Below are positions 24,583 to 32,817 of a DNA stretch of 64,000 nt, piece after piece. The DNA comes from CAYRHN01 sp964424115 (GTDB lineage Bacteria; Chloroflexota; Anaerolineae; Anaerolineales; Anaerolineaceae). The notes under the pieces are model-generated. The model saw nothing but the letters and a program-made list of their open reading frames with translations. It made no database searches and was not told the DNA's origin. Position 1 is the first letter of the stretch; every line of letters begins with the position of its first letter. The stretch spans positions 123,754-187,753 of the forward strand of contig CAYRHN010000008.1 in the NCBI GenBank assembly GCA_964424115.1. The letters are read 5' to 3'. The position numbers were made by a program, and so were the translations under genes.

Positions 24583-24588
24583 ATTATA
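24583..24588 (-). promoter_or_regulatory. Extended -10 giving a leaderless Crp/Fnr transcript
   Basis: Minus-strand TTTGG-TATAAT ends 7 nt before the ATG at 24575, so transcription should begin at or within one or two bases of the start codon. An almost identical sequence stands before the parvulin gene at 62055. Confidence 0.65.
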
Positions 24589-24758
24589 CCAAACCTGCAC
24601 CCACAGGAGCCTTCTTGCAAAATCCGATATGGCCCAGGTTTCAGGCCGTTTGGCCAAACCTTGAAGGAAAAGCTATTTGCCTAATAATCACATGATGGGA
24701 TCATTCTAGACCTCATATTGCTGCAAATCACATATAATTAACGCGAATATGGGATAAC

Positions 24759-24823
24759 GTCATGCTGATCGCAACGAAGCACCTTTTGCTGCATGGGAGC
24801 CCTTCGTTATCTCTCAGGGTGAC
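24759..24823. repeat. Degenerate REP-like element
   Basis: The outer arms gtcatgctga (24759) and tctcagggtgac (ends 24823) are imperfectly complementary, with an inner ccttttgctgca segment shared with the element at 48186-48233. It lies in the 340-bp gap between the divergent Crp/Fnr and membrane-protein genes. Confidence 0.55.
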
Positions 24824-24917
24824 ATACTTTTGGTTTTTGGCTTTATCCCGTACTGACGTTAATTAGAGTCTATTGAATGCACTCCTTCCAAAAAACTGGT
24901 CAAAATTCCAAAAACAC

Positions 24918-25832
24918 ATGAAACAATCCCAATCCCCTACCGTTCGCGGCCCGATGTCCGAAAAGACAGGGATGTTCCTCATCCTCCTTGGGATGGCCGC
25001 AGTGACCCTGGCCGTGATCATTTTTAGCAATACGGGCAGCCTGCGGATGGAACCGCTCACCACCCCAGGTCAATTTCTCTCGGATATGCCTTACATAACC
25101 CTGCCCGTATCTGGGATGGATCTCGTTCTCATTCAACCCAGCTCCACGTTCTTTGTATATTTTCTGGGCGTGATCATGATCCTGCTGGGAATCTTCTTCC
25201 TTGCCACAAAGAAAGCGCAGCAATCGCGTTATTACTGGGGGATTGGATTGATCCTGTGGGGTATCAGCGCCATTGCGGCCGGCACCAGCTACCAAGCCTT
25301 CGGGTACGAGCTCAAATGCCGCGGGCGGGAATTCTGCCTGTTCACCAGTGACTTTGAACTGGTCTATATGTTGCTGACGGCCTACAGCATTAATTATCTG
25401 GTCGCCTCCACCGGATATACCAGCACGGGCCCAGTGGGCAGGAAAAGACTGATCCGCTTCGCGCTCCTCGACAGCGCGGCCTATTCGGTGTACCTGTTAA
25501 TCGGCGCAATTCTCCCGGTCAAATTCCTGGTATCCTACGAGGGGTTCATGGCCTTTATCGGAGTGAATTTCATCCTGATGTTCATCCTAAATATTCGCCA
25601 TTACCTCAAGTACAAAGACGTCTTGAATCGCAACCTGATCATGATCTGGATTGGCTTCCTGCTGGTCAATATCGGGTATTTTGTTTTCCTATTCGGCGGT
25701 TTTAGCGCTGCGCTCTACCGGGACCGCGGGATCTGGTTCAACGAGAACGATATGCTGCATGTCTTGTTGATCCTCTGGACGGTGATGATCTTCTTATTAT
25801 TGAGAAAAAGCGCCAAAGATTCCGTCATCTGA
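24918..25832 (+). CDS. Polytopic membrane protein of unknown function
   Basis: 304 aa from the ATG at 24918 (an open frame exists from 24873, but neither start has a good ribosome site). Seven to eight helices are predicted: one near residue 20, one after a periplasmic loop of about 40 residues, then a paired-helix bundle. Two Cys in a loop (LKCRGREFC) near residue 135 could form a disulfide. No family recognised. It stands alone and converges on the dehydrogenase gene. Confidence 0.65.
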   Translation: MKQSQSPTVRGPMSEKTGMFLILLGMAAVTLAVIIFSNTGSLRMEPLTTPGQFLSDMPYITLPVSGMDLVLIQPSSTFFVYFLGVIMILLGIFFLATKKAQQSRYYWGIGLILWGISAIAAGTSYQAFGYELKCRGREFCLFTSDFELVYMLLTAYSINYLVASTGYTSTGPVGRKRLIRFALLDSAAYSVYLLIGAILPVKFLVSYEGFMAFIGVNFILMFILNIRHYLKYKDVLNRNLIMIWIGFLLVNIGYFVFLFGGFSAALYRDRGIWFNENDMLHVLLILWTVMIFLLLRKSAKDSVI

Positions 25833-25950
25833 AGATCAATGAACTTCGGCTCGAATACCACTCCCCTGCAACGCACTCCCACGGGGATCCCGGGGCTTTC
25901 AACCTGCTGAGAGCGTGCCTTGCCTCAGACAGATTCCGAAGTTAACCTTC

Positions 25951-25979
25951 GGTCAACAGGAGAGCAATCCCTGTTGACC
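25951..25979. terminator. Hairpin between convergent genes
   Basis: GGTCAACAGG (25951-25960) and CCTGTTGACC (25970-25979) form a perfect 10-bp stem, followed by TTTGAT on the plus strand. A smaller hairpin, CCGAAG/CTTCGG, overlaps just before it. The site lies between the ends of the plus-strand membrane gene and the minus-strand dehydrogenase gene. Confidence 0.55.
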
Positions 25980-26074
25980 TTTGATAACCCTCACAATGCT
26001 AACCCGCTGATAGCAATGCCAGGCTGATTATTTCAGTGACCATTTCCAGCGCACCATGGTTATGGTGCAGGCTG

Positions 26075-27544
26075 CTAAAACTTGCGCGCCCAGCCTTTCG
26101 GCCATCGTTCCACCACTATCTTCTTCTGGGTAAAGAACTCGACTGCATCTTTTCCCTGGCCGTGCAAGTCGCCAAAGAAACTGTCCTTCCAGCCGCTGAA
26201 GGGGAAGTAGGCCATTGGCGCCGCCACCCCAATATTGATGCCGATATTCCCAGCCTGCACCTCGTAACGGAATTTGCGCGCTGCAGCGCCACTGGAGGTG
26301 AACAGACTGGCCTGGTTGCCGTATGTTCCGCGGTTGACCAGAGCAATCGCTTCGTCCAGATCATTGCAATGCATCAAGCCCAACACCGGCCCGAAGATCT
26401 CTGTCTGGGCAATTGTGCTGTCCGGAGAAAGTCCGCTCAAGACCGTTGGGCGAACGAAAAAACCATTCTCATATCCAGGAATGTTCGCTCCGCGTCCATC
26501 CACACACGCATCTGCGCCTTGCTCAACTCCAGCAGCGATCAATTCCTCAATGCGCTGCTTGCTGGCTGGATTGATCACTGGCCCCATTTGCACGCCCTCT
26601 TCCAGTCCATAACCCACCCTGCGGCTGGCAGCCGCATCACAAATTCCTTCCACAAATTCGTGCCGCGCATTGCCAACTGTGATTGCCAGCGAGGTAGCCA
26701 GGCAGCGCTGCCCGGCGCAACCGAACGCCGAATCAGCCGTGATGCGCACGGCCATATCCATATCCGCATCCGGCAGGATGATCACCGGGTTCTTAGCTCC
26801 CCCCTGTGATTGCACCCGTTTACCATTCTCTGCCGCCCGCCGGTAAATATATCGCGCTGTCGAAGTCGAGCCCACAAAGGTAATTGCGCGAATCAGGGGG
26901 TGATCGAGGATGGCATCCACCGCATTCTTTGCGCCATTGACCAGGTTCACCACGCCTTTGGGCAGCCCCAACTGGTCGAGCAGGTTGAAAATGTATTGCA
27001 TGGTCAGCGGCACCTTCTCCGAAGGCTTGACGATATAGGGATTGCCGCAAGCCAGGGCATACGGCAGGTACCAGAATGGGATCATTCCAGGAAAATTGAA
27101 CGGCGCAATCGTCGCGCACACCCCTACCGGCTGGCGCAGCATGATCTCATCCACCCCGGGGGCAATATCCTCGGCGATCTCCCCTTTGGATAGCATTGGG
27201 ATTCCGCAGGCAACTTCAACATTCTCGATCGCCCGGCGCATCTCTCCGCGCGCCTCCTCCAGCGTTTTGCCGCATTCCAGCGTGATCGTGCGCGCAATCT
27301 CTTCGAGATTGGCTTCCAGCAGGTACTTGAGCTTGAACAGGTACTGGATCCGATCCTGCGCGGGCGTGCTGCGCCATCCCGGCAAAGCCTCCGCAGCAGC
27401 CTGCGCCGCCGCATCCACCTCGCGAGGTGTGGAGAGCGGTACGCTCGCCAGAATCTCCCGGTTCGCCGGATTCATCACCTCTACATGTTCAAGCGCGCTG
27501 GAGGATATCCAGGCTCCATTGACATAATTCAAGATGCTTTTCAT
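26075..27544 (-). CDS. mmsA: CoA-acylating methylmalonate-semialdehyde dehydrogenase
   Basis: 489 aa, the family length. Aldehyde-dehydrogenase landmarks: APFNFPGMIPFWYLPYALA (about 143, characteristic of MmsA/IolA), IVKPSEKVPLT, FVGSTSTARYIY, and catalytic Cys in FGCAGQRCLATS (about 282). It oxidises methylmalonate or malonate semialdehyde to propionyl- or acetyl-CoA with NAD+ and CoA, the last step of valine or inositol breakdown. GAGGTGATCTC precedes the ATG. It is divergent from the IclR gene, sharing a symmetric promoter palindrome, and an IolD-like enzyme is encoded on the other side. Confidence 0.93.
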   Translation of the reverse strand: MKSILNYVNGAWISSSALEHVEVMNPANREILASVPLSTPREVDAAAQAAAEALPGWRSTPAQDRIQYLFKLKYLLEANLEEIARTITLECGKTLEEARGEMRRAIENVEVACGIPMLSKGEIAEDIAPGVDEIMLRQPVGVCATIAPFNFPGMIPFWYLPYALACGNPYIVKPSEKVPLTMQYIFNLLDQLGLPKGVVNLVNGAKNAVDAILDHPLIRAITFVGSTSTARYIYRRAAENGKRVQSQGGAKNPVIILPDADMDMAVRITADSAFGCAGQRCLATSLAITVGNARHEFVEGICDAAASRRVGYGLEEGVQMGPVINPASKQRIEELIAAGVEQGADACVDGRGANIPGYENGFFVRPTVLSGLSPDSTIAQTEIFGPVLGLMHCNDLDEAIALVNRGTYGNQASLFTSSGAAARKFRYEVQAGNIGINIGVAAPMAYFPFSGWKDSFFGDLHGQGKDAVEFFTQKKIVVERWPKGWARKF

Positions 27545-27584
27545 GAGATCACCTCGCTCGATTAAGAAATGGATCGCTCAATAT

Positions 27585-27621
27585 GTTGATAATTATACAT
27601 CTATGTTGTATAATTATCAAC
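27585..27621. promoter_or_regulatory. 37-bp palindrome forming two overlapping divergent promoters
   Basis: Perfect 15-bp arms gttgataattataca (27585-27599) and tgtataattatcaac (27607-27621) flank 7 nt. Plus strand: TTGATA (27586-27591), 17 nt, TATAAT (27609-27614). Minus strand: TTGATA (27615-27620), 17 nt, TATAAT (27592-27597). Each arm is the -35 of one promoter and the -10 of the other, so the two cannot be used at once. It is also the obvious operator for the IclR protein. Confidence 0.85.
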
Positions 27622-27622
27622 A

Positions 27623-28363
27623 ATGAGCGAAATCCAATCTCTTGCCCGCGGTCTAAAAATCCTCAATCTGCTCAGCCAGGCTCCGGATGGAATCAGTATT
27701 CAGGAGCTTTCCAACCATCTGGGCGTAGATAAAGCCAGCGCCTCCCGTCTGGTTGCCACCCTGGTCAGTTATGGCTTCGTGGAGAAGAATGAGGGTACCC
27801 GCCGTTACCAGCTTGGCGCGCAGGTTGTCAGCCTGAGCCGCAGTGTGCTCACCCGGCTGCCATTGCGCGAGGCAGCCAAACCCTTCCTGCGCCAATTGAT
27901 GGAACGCTCAGGTGAATGTGCCCACTTGGCAATCCCTGCCCAGGGCAAAGCGCTTTACATCGACCAGGTTGAATCCCCCGCCACCCTGCGCGTGAATGCT
28001 CAGGTTGGCACCATGAATCCCCTGCATTGTACCTCGCTCGGCAAGGTCATGCTGGCATTTGGCTGCGCGGAGATCCCCGAAAGCCTGGAATCCTATACAC
28101 AATACACCATCACCGACCCGCTGCTCTTGCGCGCCCATCTGGATGAAGTGCGCTTGCAAGGCTACGCCTTCGACGATGAGGAATTCGATCTCGGAGTGCG
28201 CTGCCTGGCAGCCCCGATATTCGACTATCGTAACAAGGTCATTGGTGCCATTGGCATATCTGGTCCCGCGACGCGCATGACATCAGAAAACATTGCCAAG
28301 TTCGCCCAGGTGGTGGTGGACGTTGGCCGCGCGCTTTCCAGGCGCATGCAATTCACCGGCTAA
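27623..28363 (+). CDS. IclR-family transcriptional regulator
   Basis: 246 aa. The N-terminal winged helix is clear (SLARGLKILNLLSQAPDGIS, then ELSNHLGVDKASASRLVATL). The C-terminal effector domain (residues about 80-245) has GECAHLAIPAQG and FDLGVRCLAAPIFDY, the typical ligand-binding strands. The ATG is 8 nt after the TATAAT box with no Shine-Dalgarno, so the mRNA starts at or next to the start codon. It probably represses itself and mmsA through the palindrome and may also control the TPP-enzyme operon downstream; the effector is unknown. Confidence 0.92.
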   Translation: MSEIQSLARGLKILNLLSQAPDGISIQELSNHLGVDKASASRLVATLVSYGFVEKNEGTRRYQLGAQVVSLSRSVLTRLPLREAAKPFLRQLMERSGECAHLAIPAQGKALYIDQVESPATLRVNAQVGTMNPLHCTSLGKVMLAFGCAEIPESLESYTQYTITDPLLLRAHLDEVRLQGYAFDDEEFDLGVRCLAAPIFDYRNKVIGAIGISGPATRMTSENIAKFAQVVVDVGRALSRRMQFTG

Positions 28364-28481
28364 GCCGGAACTCTTCTCTTCCCCAAAAGTAACCCCAACT
28401 TATTCGGAAATCTTGCGTGGATTTGTTCCCAATGCGCCAGGTAGCCAACGCAATCCTGACACAACAAAGGAGGTCCAGATC

Positions 28482-30335
28482 GTGCCTGATAAACCTTTGA
28501 ACGAAGAACTTACCCGGCAGCGTAGAACACACGCTCGCCAAATCCTCCACGGAGAGATCCCCCACACCCTCGACTTGACCCTCTCCGAAGCCCTGGTGAT
28601 TGGATTGCTGCGCCAGAACGTGCACACTTTTTTTGCCGTTTTCGGGCATGGTTCCACCGAGATCGGCGAAGTCCTTCGAATTTACCAGGAAGAGGGCCTG
28701 GTCAGGGTATTTGGTCTGCGCAGCGAGATTGAAGCCTCGCACGCCGCCAGCGCCCTGCGCTGGGTCAGCGGTGAAAAAGCTGCTGTCGTCACTTCGATCG
28801 GCCCAGGCGCTATGCAGGCTCTGGCCGCCTCGCTGGTACCTGCCTCGGATGGCATCGGCGTATGGTATTTGTTGGGCGACGAAACCAGCGAGGATGAAGG
28901 CTACAATATGCAGCAGGTCCCCAAACCGCAACAGGCGCTTTTCCTGCAAATGACCGCCGCCATGGGGCGCGCTTACAGCCTTCACACTCCGCTGGCTCTG
29001 CCTACCGCCCTGCAGCGCGGCGCAGTGACCGTCGATCATCCCAGCCGTCCAGGCCCATTTTTCCTTCTCCTGCCAATGAACACCCAGGCCGCCTGGCTCC
29101 CGGATTTCAACCTGGAGGAAATGCCCGAAAGCCAGGTTGTGTCCATCGGTGCAGCCCAAGGGGATTATTCCCAGGCCGCCAGGTGGATCCGTTCAGCCCA
29201 GCGCGTGCTGGTTAAGGTTGGTGGCGGCGGCCGCCATGCCGGCCCCGAGTTGCTGCGGGCGCTGGAATTATCTGCCGGAGTGCTGGTGCACACGCCAATC
29301 GCCGTCGGCTGCATCCCCTACGACCATCCACAGAACATGCTCGTCGGTGGGTCAAAAGGAACCCTGCCCGGCAATTACGCCATGCAGAACGCCGATTTGC
29401 TCCTCGCGGTGGGAACCCGCGCCGTCTGCCAATCCGATAGTTCGCGCACCGGATACCCGAACGTCCAACGCGTGATCAACATTAACGCCGACCTGGATGA
29501 CGCCACCCACTACCACCACACGCTCGCGCTGATTGGGGATGTGCGCGCCACGCTCGCCAGATTGAACTCAGAATTGGAAGAGAAGCCCAATCATCAGCCC
29601 GAATGGCTGGCTTCCTGCGTGGAAAAGAAGGCTGTCTGGCAACAATTCAAAGCCGACCGCCAGCACCATCCGGTACTGTGGGATGAATACTGGAAGAAAT
29701 CCGTCCTCACCCAACCCGCCGCCATCCAAATCGCCGCGCAATGGGCCAGGGAACACGGCGCGCGCTGTTTCTTCGATGCCGGGGATGTGCAAGCCAACGG
29801 ATTCCAGATCGTTGAAGACAACGCCCCTGACCAGACCTTCACAGAAACCGGCGCATCCTATATGGGCTTTTCCGTCTCCGCCCTGCTGGCTTCGGCAGCC
29901 ACCTCCCAACCGTTCTACGGCCTGGCCTTCACCGGCGACGGCTCGCTGACCATGAACCCGCAGGTCCTGATCGACGGCGTGGAGCATGGCGCACGTGGCT
30001 GTATTCTCCTGCTGGATAATGGGCGTATGAGCGCCATCAGCGGCCTGCAATTGGATCAATATGGCCAGGACTTCGCCACCTGGAACACTCTGCAAATCGA
30101 TTACCTGGCCTGGGGAAAAGCTGTTCCCGGCCTGCTGGCGCTGGATGGTGGGCAAACCCCCGAGTCGTTACGGGCCGCCCTGGATCATGCCGGTATGTAT
30201 GATGGTCTGGCTTTAATTCATCTCCCCGTCTATTTCGGCTCCAATCCGCTGGGCGGCATGGGTGTCTATGGCCGTTGGAATGTCGGGAACTGGAGTGACG
30301 ATGTTCAAGCCCTGCGACATCAAATCGGCCTATAG
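28482..30335 (+). CDS. Thiamine-diphosphate enzyme, IolD/acetolactate-synthase type
   Basis: 617 aa from the GTG at 28482, chosen because AAAGGAGG lies 8 nt upstream; the frame continues upstream into the IclR gene without support. N-terminal pyrimidine domain: FAVFGHGSTEIGE and the cofactor-activating Glu in LRSEIEASHAA (about 86). C-terminal pyrophosphate domain: FTGDGSLTMNPQ (about 484) ending in LLDNGRMSA, the GDG-x-N metal site. Best match in mind is IolD, which opens the ring of 3D-trihydroxycyclohexane-dione in inositol catabolism, consistent with mmsA nearby; but iolB, iolC, iolE and iolG are not present as such, so another cyclic or sugar-derived dione is possible. Confidence 0.8.
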   Translation: MPDKPLNEELTRQRRTHARQILHGEIPHTLDLTLSEALVIGLLRQNVHTFFAVFGHGSTEIGEVLRIYQEEGLVRVFGLRSEIEASHAASALRWVSGEKAAVVTSIGPGAMQALAASLVPASDGIGVWYLLGDETSEDEGYNMQQVPKPQQALFLQMTAAMGRAYSLHTPLALPTALQRGAVTVDHPSRPGPFFLLLPMNTQAAWLPDFNLEEMPESQVVSIGAAQGDYSQAARWIRSAQRVLVKVGGGGRHAGPELLRALELSAGVLVHTPIAVGCIPYDHPQNMLVGGSKGTLPGNYAMQNADLLLAVGTRAVCQSDSSRTGYPNVQRVININADLDDATHYHHTLALIGDVRATLARLNSELEEKPNHQPEWLASCVEKKAVWQQFKADRQHHPVLWDEYWKKSVLTQPAAIQIAAQWAREHGARCFFDAGDVQANGFQIVEDNAPDQTFTETGASYMGFSVSALLASAATSQPFYGLAFTGDGSLTMNPQVLIDGVEHGARGCILLLDNGRMSAISGLQLDQYGQDFATWNTLQIDYLAWGKAVPGLLALDGGQTPESLRAALDHAGMYDGLALIHLPVYFGSNPLGGMGVYGRWNVGNWSDDVQALRHQIGL

Positions 30336-30364
30336 ACCGCAACCTTCCATTTATTGAGGTGCAC

Positions 30365-31207
30365 ATGAGATCATTAACCCCTGAAGAGATTACCAGGCTC
30401 GAAACGCAAGCCTGCCAGATCCGCAAGGACAGCCTGCGCTTGATCCACCTCCGCGGCGCGGGGCACCCCGGAGGTGCACTCTCCGCTGCGGAAATGCTGT
30501 CAGCCTTGTTCTTCCACATCCTGCGCCTGGATCCCTCCAATCCCGCCTGGGAAGAGCGCGACCGCTTCATCCTCAGCAAAGGGCACGCCTCGGCAGCCCT
30601 GTATGCAGCCCTGGCCCGGCGCGGGTTTTTCCCCATCCAGGAGTTGGATAACTGGGGCGAGGTGGAATGCCCCCACCAGGGGCATCCCGACCGATTCAAA
30701 ACCCCCGGCGTGGAGATGACCAGCGGCATCCTGGGGCATGGTGTCGCCATTGGCACCGGGCTGGCCCTGGCAGCCCGCCTGCGCAACCAATCCTGGCGTA
30801 CCTATGTCCTGCTTGGCGATGGAGAATGCCAGGCGGGCATCGTCTGGGAAGGTGCCGCTACTGCCGCCAAGTACCATCTTTCCAACCTGGTAGTGCTGGT
30901 CGATTACAACGACGTGCAACTGGATGGCCCGGTTCACGAAGTCATGCCCCTGGAGCCAATAGCGGGCAAATGGCAATCCTATGGCTGGAAGGTGATTGAA
31001 GTCAACGGCCATTCCATCTGCCAGGTGGTGGAGGCGTTAGAGACCACCCGCGAGATCCATGACCGTCCCAGTGTCATCCTGGCGCACACCACCAAAGGCA
31101 AAGGGGTCTCGTTTATGGAGAACCAATCCTACTGGCACGGCAACGTGCCCGACGCGGCACAATTGAAACAAGCCCTGGAAGAGCTGGGGGAGGTGCAAAA
31201 TGGCTGA
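30365..31207 (+). CDS. Transketolase, N-terminal (TPP-binding) subunit
   Basis: 280 aa from the ATG at 30365, with GAGGT just upstream (a GTG two codons earlier is possible). It has HLRGAGHPGGALSAAEML, FILSKGHASAALYAAL, and the TPP motif LGDGECQAGIVWEGA ending in VLVDYNDVQLDG. This is the half-size transketolase type, whose C-terminal half is the next gene. It transfers two-carbon units between sugar phosphates. The stop codon overlaps the next ATG by 8 nt (ATGGCTGA), so the two subunits are made in equal amounts. Confidence 0.92.
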   Translation: MRSLTPEEITRLETQACQIRKDSLRLIHLRGAGHPGGALSAAEMLSALFFHILRLDPSNPAWEERDRFILSKGHASAALYAALARRGFFPIQELDNWGEVECPHQGHPDRFKTPGVEMTSGILGHGVAIGTGLALAARLRNQSWRTYVLLGDGECQAGIVWEGAATAAKYHLSNLVVLVDYNDVQLDGPVHEVMPLEPIAGKWQSYGWKVIEVNGHSICQVVEALETTREIHDRPSVILAHTTKGKGVSFMENQSYWHGNVPDAAQLKQALEELGEVQNG

Positions 31208-32144
31208 ACCCTCGATGCGTGAGGCTTTCGGGCGCGCGCTGGCGGAATACGGCGCTGTTAACGAAAAAATCGTAGCCTTGGACGTGGACACCGCCGCATC
31301 CACCCTGTCCCAATTCTTTTCCCGGCGTTTTCCCGCCCGTTTCTTCAATATCGGCATTGCCGAGCCCTGCATGGTGGATGTAGCCGCCGGATTGGCCCTG
31401 GGGGGTTTTATCCCATTTATCAACGGCTTCGCTTCGCTGCTCGCCCTGCGCGCGCTGGAACAGATCCGCACCTGCGTGTGCTACGCGCGCACCAACGTCA
31501 AAATCGCTGCCAGCTACGCCGGGCTGTCTGATTTCAAGGATGGCGCCACGCATTATTCGATCACCGATCTGGCAAACCTGCGCGCCCTGCCAGGCATGAC
31601 CGTGATCGTCCCCGCCGATGCAGCCGAGACCGCCGCCTGGGTGCCGTTGATCGCCGAATTTGACGGGCCGGTTTACCTGCGCATCAGCCGCGCCGCTTCC
31701 CTGCCAGTATTCCCGCCGGGTACAACCTTGACCATCGGCAAGGGCATCCTGCTGCGCGGCGGGCGGGATGTCACCCTGATTGCCAACGGCAGCATGGTCG
31801 GGCGCTGCCTTCAGGCAGCGCAGGAGTTGGCCGGGCGCGGCATCAACGCACGCCTAGTCGAACTGCACACTCTCAAACCTCTGGACCACGAGATGATCGT
31901 GCAATCCGCGGAGGAAACCGGAGCGCTGGTCACCGCCGAGGAACACAATCGGATCGGCGGGTTGGGTAGCGCGGTGGCCGAGGTGTTAGCCGAAACCCGC
32001 CCCACTCCGCTGGAACGGGTAGGTATCCGCGACCAGTTTTGCCCCACCGGGCGCAACCTGGATGTCCTGATGGATGCCTGCGGACTGGCGGTTGGAGATA
32101 TTGTCTCTGCCGCGCAGCGGGCTGTTGAACGAAAATCGCGTTAA
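31200..32144 (+). CDS. Transketolase, C-terminal subunit
   Basis: 314 aa. Pyrimidine-binding and C-terminal domains of transketolase/DXS type: IVALDVDTAASTLS, RFFNIGIAEPCMVDVAAGLA (with the catalytic Glu in GIAEP, about 58), a Gly-rich SYAGLSDFKDGATHYS loop and TAEEHNRIGGLGSAV near residue 240. It pairs with the upstream N-terminal half to make the active site at the dimer interface. A 30-bp gap with GAGGATAAAT leads to the next gene. Confidence 0.92.
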   Translation: MAEPSMREAFGRALAEYGAVNEKIVALDVDTAASTLSQFFSRRFPARFFNIGIAEPCMVDVAAGLALGGFIPFINGFASLLALRALEQIRTCVCYARTNVKIAASYAGLSDFKDGATHYSITDLANLRALPGMTVIVPADAAETAAWVPLIAEFDGPVYLRISRAASLPVFPPGTTLTIGKGILLRGGRDVTLIANGSMVGRCLQAAQELAGRGINARLVELHTLKPLDHEMIVQSAEETGALVTAEEHNRIGGLGSAVAEVLAETRPTPLERVGIRDQFCPTGRNLDVLMDACGLAVGDIVSAAQRAVERKSR

Positions 32145-32174
32145 AACCGGTTCAAGCAAACCAAGAGGATAAAT

Positions 32175-32804
32175 ATGAAAATTGCCGTCTTAAATGAAAT
32201 CAGCGCCGCCGACCGCAACCCCGATATTCTCAAAGCGCTGGAGAACCGCGGTTATGAAGTGCTTAATTTGGGAAATACCTCCTCCAGCGACATGCCCCAA
32301 CTGCTCTATATTCATACCGGGCTGATGTCAGCTCTGCTGCTGCACCTGCGGGCTGTGGATTTTGTCGTCGGTGGGTGCGGCACCGGACAAGGCTATTTGA
32401 ATTCGGTAATGCAGTATCCAGGCGTTTTTTGCGGGCACCTGCTCACCCCGCTGGATGCCTTTCTTTTTGCGCGGATCAATGCCGGTAACTGTATTTCCCT
32501 GGCGCTCAACCAGGGCTATGGCTGGGCAAGCGAGATCAACTTGCATCTGATCTTTGACCAGCTCTTCACCCCCGAAACCGGCAGCGGTTACCCCGCTGTG
32601 CGCGCCGAGCCGCAAAAAAAAGCGCGCGAAATGCTGCTTGGTATTTTCCAGGCTACCCACCACACGATGGAGAACATCCTGCTTGCCCTGCCTCCAGAGG
32701 TCACCCGCCCGGCTTTGACCTTTCCCGCTTTTCGCGCGGTACTGGACGAAGCCTTGAAAACAGATGCGCACCTGCGCTCAATTATTGAAAAACTCAGCCA
32801 TTAG
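32175..32804 (+). CDS. RpiB/LacA/LacB-family sugar-phosphate isomerase
   Basis: 209 aa. N-terminal MKIAVLNEISAADRNPDIL and VVGGCGTGQGYLNSVMQYPG (about 66) with the catalytic Cys and phosphate loop of the RpiB/LacAB fold; PGVFCGHLLTP and NCISLALNQGYGW follow. Members isomerise ribose-5-, allose-6-, galactose-6- or apiose/erythrose-type phosphates. At about 210 aa it is longer than RpiB (about 150) and belongs to the larger subgroup found in catabolic operons. With transketolase next to it, a pentose or tetrose phosphate is the likely substrate. Confidence 0.85.
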   Translation: MKIAVLNEISAADRNPDILKALENRGYEVLNLGNTSSSDMPQLLYIHTGLMSALLLHLRAVDFVVGGCGTGQGYLNSVMQYPGVFCGHLLTPLDAFLFARINAGNCISLALNQGYGWASEINLHLIFDQLFTPETGSGYPAVRAEPQKKAREMLLGIFQATHHTMENILLALPPEVTRPALTFPAFRAVLDEALKTDAHLRSIIEKLSH

Positions 32805-32817
32805 AAAGGAAAAGACC

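Noticed and set aside
22626..24695. Long plus-strand open frame of 689 codons
   Set aside because: It is antisense to the NorB-like and Crp/Fnr genes, both of which have clear family motifs, start sites and promoters; the plus-strand translation is rich in His, Arg and Gln with no recognisable domain.
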